Shown: piece by piece, positions 35,236-43,456 of the stretch
Layout of the letters: every line of letters starts with the position of its first letter
Position numbering within the stretch: the stretch's first letter is position 1
DNA from: Spiro-02 sp034114085
Lineage (GTDB): Bacteria; Spirochaetota; Spirochaetia; Sphaerochaetales; Sphaerochaetaceae
DNA length: 64,000 nucleotides
Assembly (NCBI GenBank): GCA_034114085.1
Contig: JAXEWB010000058.1
Coordinates: 1-64,000, forward strand
Reading direction: 5' to 3'
Program-made: the position numbers and the translations under genes
The notes under the pieces: generated by a model
Told to the model about the DNA's origin: nothing
Databases searched by the model: none
What the model saw: the letters and a program-made list of their open reading frames with translations, nothing else

Positions 35236-36594
35236 CTATATCCGGATGGCGGTCAGGACGGTGGTGTTGTTCATGTAGTTGTCATCCTTGAACACCATGA
35301 TCCCCTCATGGTAGGCGGGATGTTCGTCCCCATAGCTCACGATCGAATCGTCCACGCCGACGAGCTCCCCGGTGTCCGCGTCGTAGACGCGCAGCCCGCA
35401 GTCCGTGACCCAGTACGACCTCCCGTCCTTGACGACCGGGAAGGTGCCGAGAGAGGCGAACACCCCCTGAGGCCTGTTCTTCCACACGAGATTTCCGGTT
35501 CCCGCGTCGATGCATACGATGTTGTAGACCATGTCCCATGGGATGTCCGTACTGTTTGATGTCTCGCTGTGCATATGGTTTGTGTAGTAGATCTTGCCGT
35601 TGCTCACAGTGAAGCCGGCACTGATTAGTGAGCATCCCAGATGAAATTCTTTTGAAGGATCCACCCCTTTCATATTTTTCAGGAAAAGGATTTGCCCGGT
35701 TCGCTTGTCGAACGCCGCAGGTGAAGTGGTGTCGATGACATACAGCATGTCCCCTTCAATCCTCAATGACTTTCGCGCCCTTCCCGTGAAGTATGGCGTC
35801 TTGAAGTTCCATACCATGGCGCGGGCCTTCGTATCCCACGCGCCGATCTGGGACTGTATGGCGGTCGGGTCGTCGAAGTACATGTTGTACGTCAGGAAGT
35901 AGATGACGTCGCCGTCCACCTCCAGGCAGGTGTGGATGCCCCTGTCCAGCGGTATGACGAGTTCCGGGGCGATGTCCTGCATCAGGGAGGGGGGCTTCGA
36001 GAAGTCGATCAGGGACGGGTCGAAGCGGAGGAGCCCTGCCCCGGCCTTCCTCTTGCTGATGCTGCCCCAGTACAGGCCGTCTTCCGTCGTGGCCAGTTCG
36101 TTGATCCAGCTCTCGTTCTCCATGGCCTCTTCGACGGATCCCCCCAGCCTGACCGTCGCTTCGAGTGCGCCGGTGGCCTCGTCGTAGCACAGCAGGTATC
36201 CCTCGTGATAGGATATGTCGTCTACCTGTACAAATAGATGCCCATTCCATTTGCATGCGGAAGAATGATCCCTGAATGAAACCGGCTCGCTTTTCCAGAC
36301 GAGGCTGCCAGAGGCGATGTCCCGTTTCTCAAGGCTCATGGTCGGGGTGTTTGTTGAGGCATTTCGGGTATGATCTATCATATAGAGATGTTGCCCTATC
36401 TGGAGCGGCGGCCCCCAGGTGGACCGGAGACTGTCCATCTGGACCGTCCACACCCTGTCTGCGGCGTATTTCGGTTCGGGGAGCCTCGGTCGCGCCCCAG
36501 AGAGGGGACAGGACACAAGGATTGCACAAGTCATTACAAAAAGAAAAAGAGAGCCATTCCGAAGCATTTTGTTTTTCCCATTAGATGATTGCAT
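35236..36594 (-). CDS. PQQ-like beta-propeller lipoprotein
   Basis: 452 residues with a lipoprotein signal (FLFVMTCAILVSC). Repeated propeller blades are visible: VWTVQMDSLRSTWGPPLQIG, YLLCYDEATGALEATVRLGG, LYVIDTTSPAAFDKRTGQIL, IVCIDAGTGNLVWKNRP and LRVYDADTGELVGVDDS. The D-x-x-T/A-G-x-x-x-W pattern marks PQQ-like/BamB-like propellers, used as scaffolds; no enzymatic residue is evident. Two starts compete: ATG 36594 with AGGAAAC upstream (overlapping the previous gene by 14 bases), and ATG 36567. Confidence 0.75.
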   Translation of the reverse strand: MQSSNGKNKMLRNGSLFLFVMTCAILVSCPLSGARPRLPEPKYAADRVWTVQMDSLRSTWGPPLQIGQHLYMIDHTRNASTNTPTMSLEKRDIASGSLVWKSEPVSFRDHSSACKWNGHLFVQVDDISYHEGYLLCYDEATGALEATVRLGGSVEEAMENESWINELATTEDGLYWGSISKRKAGAGLLRFDPSLIDFSKPPSLMQDIAPELVIPLDRGIHTCLEVDGDVIYFLTYNMYFDDPTAIQSQIGAWDTKARAMVWNFKTPYFTGRARKSLRIEGDMLYVIDTTSPAAFDKRTGQILFLKNMKGVDPSKEFHLGCSLISAGFTVSNGKIYYTNHMHSETSNSTDIPWDMVYNIVCIDAGTGNLVWKNRPQGVFASLGTFPVVKDGRSYWVTDCGLRVYDADTGELVGVDDSIVSYGDEHPAYHEGIMVFKDDNYMNNTTVLTAIRI

Positions 36595-37840
36595 TTAGTA
36601 GTTTCCTCATGTAATCTTCTGTCGTTACGTTCATGATCGTCATATGGTTGTATTCTGGATATGCGTTGTAACCGTCTTCTTCATTCCCCAGTATCTTGTC
36701 GCTGTATTTCTTCGGGTAGAACTGGCTTTCCTTGGCGACAAGCCCGTCGTGTTCGGGAGAACCCATAAGCTCGTCGATCTCCCTCTGGTAATTGACCGTC
36801 CAGTCCATGCCCTTGCCGATGTTCACTATGTGCACGGGGCTTCCTGTGAACAATCCCCACAAGACCGCGCATTTCGCGACATGCAACGGTATCGCCATCG
36901 CCCCCAGCCCCGTATACAGGCCCAGGTAATCCTGTATGTCGGATTTCTTGTCTCCAGCCATGCTGAGCGTATCCTTGTTCAAACCGACGAAGTACCCGAC
37001 CGGCAGAGACCTGTCGAATTTAGGTACATCATGATATATGGTATAATTCTGATAGATTTTTTCAGTTACGAAGGCGATGTACCAAACCGTGAAGAACCAG
37101 ACCTTCTTCGAGCGTAGAACAAGCTTTGTTCTCGTTCCTATCTCCCTGCGCGCTGGTTCTTCAACTACTTCCGCTACATATTCTTTGATGAAATCACTTC
37201 GAGGAACCATGTCCTTGATTTCTGCCAATTCGTCAAGATTTCCGGTTCTGAGGGCTGGCTCTATATAGCCCGTATAGTTGGACGGAAGCATGCTCAACAC
37301 GAATTCCATGAACAGGTTTGCTCCCGCCAACGCTGAAACGTCCTCGATGAACGAGAGCTCCGCAATGAGGATGTCCAAAAACGGTACCGCGGCGACAATG
37401 CCTTTCGCGCCTTTCCAAAGGATGTCGGCATCTGTGTACAGCTTGCTCTTCAAGGGGCCGACCCCGCCCTCCAGTGCCTTGAGCCCCTTGTCGATGCCGG
37501 ATACGGTGATCACTCCCTTCAAATTCTTGTATTGTTCGGGATAATTGTCTTTCAGATACGTGGCGTATGCCAGGACCCGCAAGCCTCCCTGACTATGCCC
37601 GATAATGCCGTATCTCCCTTGCTGTTGTGCAAGAATCGTATCCGTCTCAACCTCGACCAACCCTTTGAGCCCATGAGTCTCTTTACCGTACCCGTCGAAA
37701 TTGAATCCACTGAAGAACCAGTTGTTTCCCTGTTTCTCAATCTTCGGTTCCGGTTTGTTCTCCAGTTCGGTCGCCCATAGGGGACAAATGAATATGGTAA
37801 TCAAAATGATGCCGACAATTCTTGTCATATGATTTTTCAT
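36581..37840 (-). CDS. Secreted alpha/beta-hydrolase, lipase-like
   Basis: 419 residues, signal peptide MTRIVGIILITIFICPLWA. The nucleophile elbow GHSQGGLRVLAY (Ser ~82) is that of bacterial lipases and esterases, with plausible partners later: Asp in SPEHDGLVAKESQFYP and His in EYNHMTIM near the end. This SPEHDG(L/V)V plan matches EstA/LipA-like lipases. It should act in the periplasm or outside. Its start lies one base from the stop of the preceding lipoprotein gene. Confidence 0.78.
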   Translation of the reverse strand: MKNHMTRIVGIILITIFICPLWATELENKPEPKIEKQGNNWFFSGFNFDGYGKETHGLKGLVEVETDTILAQQQGRYGIIGHSQGGLRVLAYATYLKDNYPEQYKNLKGVITVSGIDKGLKALEGGVGPLKSKLYTDADILWKGAKGIVAAVPFLDILIAELSFIEDVSALAGANLFMEFVLSMLPSNYTGYIEPALRTGNLDELAEIKDMVPRSDFIKEYVAEVVEEPARREIGTRTKLVLRSKKVWFFTVWYIAFVTEKIYQNYTIYHDVPKFDRSLPVGYFVGLNKDTLSMAGDKKSDIQDYLGLYTGLGAMAIPLHVAKCAVLWGLFTGSPVHIVNIGKGMDWTVNYQREIDELMGSPEHDGLVAKESQFYPKKYSDKILGNEEDGYNAYPEYNHMTIMNVTTEDYMRKLLNAII

Positions 37841-37841
37841 A

Positions 37842-38852
37842 TCAACGGCCTCCTTCTAGCAACAGCCGGAACGTACTGTCTGGCGTCTCGTTTATTTGGA
37901 TCTCTGAGTAAAGCTCCACCATTGTATCAATATGGTTCAGGCTTGCAGGGTCTCCAAACGTAACCCCGATTGATTCATGAATCATTCCGTCGGCCTGGAG
38001 CCTTTTAAATTCCTGCTCCGATATGATTGGTATGTCTTCTGGTGCGTTGTATACGGGGACTTCCGACCAATCGCCTTCAATGGTCATCGGGATTTGTGTG
38101 TCTACGACCGTGATCATGCCTACTTTCACAGGTTGTCCATCCACTTCCTGATACATCGGCTGGATGGTGGTCCTGATGGTGCTTCCATCATCCTCCATGT
38201 AATCCACCGTCTCGACGAGTTGAAGAACTTCCTCGTTCGTATCGAACACCACCTTCGTTGAGAGGCGCCTATCGGAAAACCCTTCCAATAGTTTCGTAGG
38301 CAGGTCAAGCACCAGCATGCGCTCACTGTCATTTTCTTCCATTTTCAGCGACAACCGGTTCGCTTCCTGCCGAATTGCCGCGAGATCGAGACGGGAAAAT
38401 CCAGTTTCAATCTGAAGAAACGAAAGATCCTTTGCCAACGGAGAAGTCTCATTGGCCAAACGATACACGATAGTCTCCGTATCAGTATCAAAGAATATCG
38501 TTTCATTGTCGCTTGATATAACTGATATCCTTGCTTGTCCCTGGTATGACTGAGGATCCATATCGATCCTTGTGTACCTGGCTCCATCGACTACTTTCGT
38601 CGCAAGACGGTATTTCATCTGGAGTTCTGCTTCGGTATCCTTGCGGTTGTTCATCATGTAGACCTCGACATCCGCCTGGAAGCTTTCGATCTTCCCCTTC
38701 TCGCTGGGATTCCATCGCACGCTCACAGGCTTGTCGGTCATCAGTCGGTCAACCTTCTTCTCGTCCACCGGATTGTTGCACCCTATGAAAACCATACATA
38801 GTGCCAGTAGTAAAAGCATGCCTGTTCGTCCGTAGTGTCCTGCGTCTCTCAT
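37842..38852 (-). CDS. Lipoprotein, LolA/LppX-like fold suspected
   Basis: 336 residues with a lipoprotein signal (LLLLALCMVFIGC, Cys ~25). The rest alternates beta strands with charged loops (YRLATKVVDGARYTRIDMDP; ETIFFDTDTETIVYRLAN; RRLSTKVVFDTNEEVLQLVE), a pattern seen in LolA/RseB-like lipid-binding lipoproteins. This is a fold-level guess only. GAGGGGGG precedes the ATG. It may supply or receive lipid for the lipase encoded next. Confidence 0.6.
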   Translation of the reverse strand: MRDAGHYGRTGMLLLLALCMVFIGCNNPVDEKKVDRLMTDKPVSVRWNPSEKGKIESFQADVEVYMMNNRKDTEAELQMKYRLATKVVDGARYTRIDMDPQSYQGQARISVISSDNETIFFDTDTETIVYRLANETSPLAKDLSFLQIETGFSRLDLAAIRQEANRLSLKMEENDSERMLVLDLPTKLLEGFSDRRLSTKVVFDTNEEVLQLVETVDYMEDDGSTIRTTIQPMYQEVDGQPVKVGMITVVDTQIPMTIEGDWSEVPVYNAPEDIPIISEQEFKRLQADGMIHESIGVTFGDPASLNHIDTMVELYSEIQINETPDSTFRLLLEGGR

Positions 38853-38862
38853 CGTCCCCCCC

Positions 38863-39090
38863 TCAATAGATAAGCATCTCCGGATTCAGTCTGCCTGAGT
38901 GGAACGCCGCCGTCAATTTGACTTTGGTTTCTCCGCCTATAACTTTGGATAGCTTCATGGATACCTTGATGTGACCATATGGACATATCCAACCTCCCCA
39001 AAGATGTTCTGGCCGCTCCGGAAGGCTGTGCCAGGCTATCCACAGGGGTTCTGAGATATGGACATTATCCGCTGATAGGATGGATATCAT
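38863..39090 (-). CDS. Short ORF at the head of the exported-protein operon, possible gene fragment
   Basis: 75 codons whose second half reads protein-like: GGWICPYGHIKVSMKLSKVI then GGETKVKLTAAFHSGRLNPE MLIY. The first half is less convincing, there is no ribosome site at the ATG, and a stop lies shortly upstream in frame. It ends 10 bases before the lipoprotein start. It could be the tail of a truncated upstream gene or chance. Confidence 0.3.
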   Translation of the reverse strand: MISILSADNVHISEPLWIAWHSLPERPEHLWGGWICPYGHIKVSMKLSKVIGGETKVKLTAAFHSGRLNPEMLIY

Positions 39091-39231
39091 AAGCCAGGGC
39101 GGGGGATGTTTCTAGGCTTCCCGTCAGGAGATCCTGAACCTGGCGCCATGAAACGATGTCCTGCCGGTACAGGGGAAAGGCTGTCTTCATTGTCCGACGT
39201 TTTCCCTGTCATTGTACTCCTGTCGAACAGT

Positions 39232-39259
39232 TGACAGTACGTATGTCTATATACTGTCA
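39232..39259. promoter_or_regulatory. Inverted repeat between divergent transcription units
   Basis: TGACAGTA (39232-39239) and TACTGTCA (39252-39259) separated by 12 bases, in the ~280-bp gap between the exported-protein operon (leftward) and the epimerase gene (rightward). Looks like an operator for a dimeric regulator. Confidence 0.5.
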
Positions 39260-39367
39260 TTTGTTAGTTCGTTTGCATATTGCCCGATGGCCAGGCCGAT
39301 GGTTACAATACGGGTAGTCCTGTAAATCGACATGCTGTTCAATACGGGAAAGGAGCGTGCGACGCCT

Positions 39368-40384
39368 ATGCGGAAGCTGTTTATCATCACCGGCGCCAAT
39401 GGACACCTCGGCGGTACGATCATCAGGAAACTGAAGGATAGCGAGGCTCTGGTACGGGGCTTGATACTTCCTTCTGAACAAGGACGCCCCCAGGCCAATG
39501 TCTTGTATGTCATGGGAGATGTGCGCGACAAAACCTCTTTGGAACCTTTGTTCGCGCAAACTGAAGGGATGGAGGTTGTCGTCATACATACCGCGGGAAT
39601 CATAGATATCGCCGGAGATGTCTCGCAAGTCATGTATGATGTCAATGTCGGAGGGACGCGCAATGTCGTTGAACTGTGCATGGAACACCATGCGAAACGA
39701 TTACTGTACGTAAGCTCCGTTCATGCGATACCGGAGAAGGACAAGCTCTCGGTGTTGGAAGAGGTGGGCCGGTTCTCCGCCGACGCGGTGGTCGGCGGAT
39801 ATGCCAAGACGAAAGCCGAGGCTACGCAGATCGTCCTTGACGCGGTACGGGAAGGGCTTGATGCCGTAGTTGTCCATCCGTCGGGTATCCTTGGTCCTTA
39901 TGATTCATCCCACAACCATCTTGTGCAGATGGTCAGCGACTATATTCACGGCAAGCTTCCCGCCTGTGTCAACGGCGGCTATGATTTCGTCGATGTCAGG
40001 GATGTCGCGGCGGGTTGTCTGTCCGCCATAGAAAAAGGTCGGAGCGGGGAGTGCTTCATCCTGTCGAACCGTCATTATGAGATTAAAGATATTCTTGGAA
40101 TGGTCAAATCCATATGGGGAGGCCGGAAGCTTCCCGTTCTGCCGATGTGGATGGCTCGCGCTTTCGCCCCATTGTTCGGCTGGGGCGCCCGTCTACGGAA
40201 AAAACGGCCGCTCTACACCAAGTATTCATTGTATGCGTTGAAAAGCAACGACAGGTTCTCGCACGACAAGGCGACAAGGGAATTGGGCTATCAGCCGAGA
40301 GACCTATACCAGACCATATTGGATACCGTTGCCTGGATCACGAGGACGCCACGGAAGAAATTACATTTCATGTCTGTCCAATAG
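39368..40384 (+). CDS. NAD(P)-dependent epimerase/dehydratase (extended SDR)
   Basis: 338 residues from ATG 39368 (AAAGGAGCG upstream; the frame begins at 39332). N-terminal Rossmann motif TGANGHLGG, active-site YAKTK with the catalytic Tyr and Lys, and SSVHAIPE as the Ser-bearing strand. Extended SDRs act on nucleotide-sugars, dihydroflavonol- or steroid-like substrates; which one is not evident. Stands alone. Confidence 0.82.
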   Translation: MRKLFIITGANGHLGGTIIRKLKDSEALVRGLILPSEQGRPQANVLYVMGDVRDKTSLEPLFAQTEGMEVVVIHTAGIIDIAGDVSQVMYDVNVGGTRNVVELCMEHHAKRLLYVSSVHAIPEKDKLSVLEEVGRFSADAVVGGYAKTKAEATQIVLDAVREGLDAVVVHPSGILGPYDSSHNHLVQMVSDYIHGKLPACVNGGYDFVDVRDVAAGCLSAIEKGRSGECFILSNRHYEIKDILGMVKSIWGGRKLPVLPMWMARAFAPLFGWGARLRKKRPLYTKYSLYALKSNDRFSHDKATRELGYQPRDLYQTILDTVAWITRTPRKKLHFMSVQ

Positions 40385-40913
40385 GTGAACTGGTCTGTTT
40401 TTGTTGTTGAGAGGTTTGTAGGCATACGGTCTGTAAATTTGATTTTGATGCTTTTGATGTTGATCTGTCGGGCGCTGGCGTCTGCGCGGGGTATTTGGTT
40501 CTGTGTTTTCCATTTCATCCGACTTCGTTTCAGCCAGCTCCGTTGTCTCAACCATATAGAATAGCTGGATATCATTGTTGGCTTTGCCTGTTTTTACGAT
40601 ATTCTTTAATCGGAACTGGGTCGATAGTTGGACTGACTGCCGAATGGAGTGTGCATGTATATCAGGAGAAACTGAAGGAAGGCATATGATGAGTGGTTGG
40701 TGTATCAATGACCTGAGTGATGTCAGCGATGCGGGGCAAGCCTCAGCGGTATGTGATATAGATGAGATGGGTTGCCTCCTCAACGTTACTACATGCCCTG
40801 ACCGACGAAATATGTAATTTGGCGGTGCTGGCGAATGCCCTCTGGGTGATAAAAGAACAGGCATGGGATTTCTCCCTTGACCAGTCTCGCCCGCTATAGG
40901 TATCATTGACCAT
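40385..40913. other. Gene-free stretch
   Basis: About 530 bases. Frames exist on both strands (the longest, on the minus strand, runs into the coding region of MazG), but composition and lack of ribosome sites speak against them. No terminator or clear promoter stood out. Confidence 0.5.
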
Positions 40914-41270
40914 ATGAAACAGGAGACACTGGAGGCGATTCGTACATTCCGCGATGAACGGAACTGGCGGCGATTCCATACGGCGAAGGATTTGGCGATA
41001 TCGATCTCCTTGGAAGCTTCGGAACTGCTGGAATTGTTCCAATGGGTCGATTCCGGCGAAGCCGTGGCGCATGACAAGGACGAAATGGCGGATGAATTGG
41101 CCGATGTGCTGATCTATCTGGTTCAGTTCGCTGATCTGCTGGGCTTGGATCTCGATGCCGTGGTTATGGACAAGCTCCGTAAGAACGCAGAGAAATATCC
41201 AGTGGACGCAGTAAGGACGTGCCGGGACAAGTATGATCTTTCCCCATGTCCCCAATCGAAAGGACGGTGA
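40914..41270 (+). CDS. MazG-like nucleotide pyrophosphohydrolase
   Basis: 118 residues with the all-alpha NTP-pyrophosphohydrolase motifs: SISLEASELLELFQW (the E-x-x-E of helix 2) and KDEMADELADVLIYLVQF (the E-x-x-D of helix 3). These enzymes hydrolyse (d)NTPs to monophosphates and clean the nucleotide pool. The next gene, a Fic protein, starts 7 bases after its stop, so both should be co-expressed. Confidence 0.85.
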   Translation: MKQETLEAIRTFRDERNWRRFHTAKDLAISISLEASELLELFQWVDSGEAVAHDKDEMADELADVLIYLVQFADLLGLDLDAVVMDKLRKNAEKYPVDAVRTCRDKYDLSPCPQSKGR

Positions 41271-41277
41271 GGGCGTA

Positions 41278-42039
41278 ATGAAATCAGGCCGTATGCAAGC
41301 GTGCATCGACTATATCAGGTTCAATCAGGAAGCCGAGGGCTTCTTGCTGGAGGAGACGGAAGAAGATGTCCTCAGGGAAGTCCTCGATGAGGATCGTACC
41401 GCCGATGACGCTATAGAGGCGCTTGTCGAAGAACTGCGGCTTCCCGCGGAATATATCCCTTCCGCTGACGAAGGAGATGTCTATCCCGGTACCGGCTGCC
41501 TGACGAATTTCTTCAATATCATGGATAGGGACCGGCTTCGCGAGGTGGAGACGAGATTCGTCAATGTCCGCACAGCGGAAATACTGTTGGAACCCATCGA
41601 TACACAGTTTGATTTTGATCGCCTGAAAGCTATCCATGAACGGTTGTTCGGTGACATCTATCCCAGTAGCGGGCAGGTACGCGAGGTCGCCGCGGCGAAG
41701 CGGACGGTGTTCTGCCAGCCTGACTTTATCGACGACATGGCTTCCGAGATTTTCGGGAAGCTTCGCAACGATCATTATCTGAAGAATCTCGGCAGGGATG
41801 ACTTCATCAACGATTTCGCCTTTTACATGGGGGAGGTCGAGGCGTTGCATCCGTTTCGGGACGGCAATGGCCGCGCGGCGCGCCTGTTCTTCTACCAGCT
41901 CGCCTTGAACGCCGGATATGACATCGAATGGTACAAGGTCGCCCCCGACAGGATGCTCGAAGCCGATATTTCCGCCATCGACGGCGACTACCAGCTATTG
42001 ATCGACGTTCTGTCAGAGGTCGTGATTCCTCTTTGGTGA
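41278..42039 (+). CDS. Fic-domain protein with N-terminal VbhA-like inhibitory helix
   Basis: 253 residues from ATG 41278. The Fic core carries a canonical HPFRDGNGRAAR (catalytic His ~191), so AMP transfer to target proteins is expected. The first ~60 residues (FNQEAEGFLLEETEEDVLRE, then DRTADDAIEALVEELRL) resemble VbhA-type antitoxins. The inhibitory motif [S/T]xxxE[G/N] is present as NQEAEG, with Asn in place of Ser/Thr. That suggests an antitoxin fused in cis. The target is unknown. It is coupled to MazG upstream. Confidence 0.8.
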   Translation: MKSGRMQACIDYIRFNQEAEGFLLEETEEDVLREVLDEDRTADDAIEALVEELRLPAEYIPSADEGDVYPGTGCLTNFFNIMDRDRLREVETRFVNVRTAEILLEPIDTQFDFDRLKAIHERLFGDIYPSSGQVREVAAAKRTVFCQPDFIDDMASEIFGKLRNDHYLKNLGRDDFINDFAFYMGEVEALHPFRDGNGRAARLFFYQLALNAGYDIEWYKVAPDRMLEADISAIDGDYQLLIDVLSEVVIPLW

Positions 42040-42076
42040 ACATTGTTGTCGTTTTGTGGATTTTTCATGTAATGTA

Positions 42077-42130
42077 TTGACGTCCCGTTGTGTAGTTCCT
42101 ATATTTGTTACCGAAAATTCGGTAACAAAT
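42077..42130 (+). promoter_or_regulatory. Promoter with overlapping palindromic operator for the double-TetR gene
   Basis: TTGACG (42077-42082), 17 bp, TATATT (42100-42105). A long palindrome, ATTTGTTACCGAA (42103-42115) and TTCGGTAACAAAT (42118-42130) with two bases between, covers the -10 and start point, followed at once by GGAG and the GTG start. A repressor bound here would block its own transcription. Confidence 0.8.
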
Positions 42131-42141
42131 GGAGATCGCAT

Positions 42142-43350
42142 GTGGCTCGGGATACGAAAGAAAGAATATTGAGGGAGACACTGTTCGCTTTCAGTTCATT
42201 GCGTTTCGAGGATATTTCCTTGGCGATGATCGCGAAGCGGGTAGGAGTTTCAAAAACCGCGATATTCCGACATTTCAAGAATAAACAGGAATTGTTCGAT
42301 ACGCTTGAAACGCAGGTCTTGAACCAGATTCTTGTCTTGCGCGACCAGTTGCTGGCAATCGACAAGTCCGCTTTGCCGGAGACTGAATCCCGGTCAAAGG
42401 TGTTTGAAGTCCTCGCCCTCTTTTTCAGTGAAAAACCAGAACTATTGCCATACCTCATTCAAAGGGCGTTCAATTCTCAGTCGAGCGTCGCGACCACGAC
42501 ATTGCTGGAGGTATTTGGAACCTCGGACATCCGTTCTGTTCAAAAGTGTTTCGACATGGCGACCATGTGCTTTTTCCTCATGCAGATGGTGAGCGACTAT
42601 CCCGGTGACACTGCTATGATTCATCAGTACGCCGACTCCGTGTCTCTGTTGATAGAACATGGATTTCCCTGTTTTGGATCGATTACCGTCCAACGGATGG
42701 AAGAACTCGACAGCATAGCCGAAGTCTCCGCACAGGAAACGACGCAGGACCGTTTTTTTATTGCGTTGGGACGAGTATTGGAACAATACAGTCCGTTGGG
42801 AATTTCAGTCGAACGCGTAGCTGCGGAGCTTGGCTTGGCCAACAGTACGTTGTATGCGACCTATGCGAATAAGGAAACCCTGATCCGCCAGACCGTAATC
42901 AAGGAATTCCTCAATTTCGGCACGGTTTTGACCAAGCGGTTGGCTTGCGCCCAATCCCTATCCGAAGCGATCTATGTAGTCCTTGCGACATCCTCGTCGT
43001 ATTGCGCCCAGTCGATTCCGCTTTCCGATTGCATCATCAGTTGGATTTGCATGAACGGTAAATTGGACTGCAGCTGCGATGACTTCGAGCGTGTTGACTT
43101 CCAGCCTCGGCAAAATCCTGAACTGGATCGCTTCCATGAACAATTCCAGGAGTATTGCGATCAGGAAAACGTAGATTCAGATCTGATTTCCCGATGGGTC
43201 ATGTTCTTGCCGTTCAGCTTTTGTTTTATGAAGAGACTGTGTCCGGAATTCTACCCGTCTGGCTATTCTGACGAATCCCTTTATCGGCTGATACAGCGCG
43301 GGGTAGGCGGTGCTCGTTCAGATACGGGTGATGATGAAATGAGAGCATAA
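42142..43350 (+). CDS. Tandem double-TetR transcription regulator
   Basis: 402 residues from a GTG at 42142 (GGAG seven bases upstream; the frame extends to 42088 but that would run through the operator). Two TetR DNA-binding domains lie in one chain: residues ~1-50 (DISLAMIAKRVGVSKTAIFR then HFKNKQELFD) and ~215-265 (GISVERVAAELGLANSTLYA then TYANKETLI), each followed by a helical region of ~150. Fused TetR pairs are uncommon; one polypeptide could fill a palindrome alone. It precedes the TolC/RND efflux genes in the same direction with a 106-bp gap, so it is the likely repressor of that pump. Confidence 0.85.
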   Translation: MARDTKERILRETLFAFSSLRFEDISLAMIAKRVGVSKTAIFRHFKNKQELFDTLETQVLNQILVLRDQLLAIDKSALPETESRSKVFEVLALFFSEKPELLPYLIQRAFNSQSSVATTTLLEVFGTSDIRSVQKCFDMATMCFFLMQMVSDYPGDTAMIHQYADSVSLLIEHGFPCFGSITVQRMEELDSIAEVSAQETTQDRFFIALGRVLEQYSPLGISVERVAAELGLANSTLYATYANKETLIRQTVIKEFLNFGTVLTKRLACAQSLSEAIYVVLATSSSYCAQSIPLSDCIISWICMNGKLDCSCDDFERVDFQPRQNPELDRFHEQFQEYCDQENVDSDLISRWVMFLPFSFCFMKRLCPEFYPSGYSDESLYRLIQRGVGGARSDTGDDEMRA

Positions 43351-43456
43351 GGAGCCCGTCCGTTGTCCTGGGTGCGATTGCGTTGATGCGGGCGACCGGA
43401 GCGGGGATGCTCTCGCCCCGTATGTATCGTGGAATATATTTGGGAGAAGAAAAGAG

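Noticed and set aside
35306..36256. Minus-strand alternative frames inside the propeller gene taken as a possible frameshift
   Set aside because: The main frame is open from start to stop with propeller repeats throughout; the extra frames are Arg/Gly-rich shadows.
40361..41077. 238-codon minus-strand frame over the gap before mazG
   Set aside because: Overlaps the well-supported MazG gene antisense and has Ser/Arg-rich shadow composition without a ribosome site.
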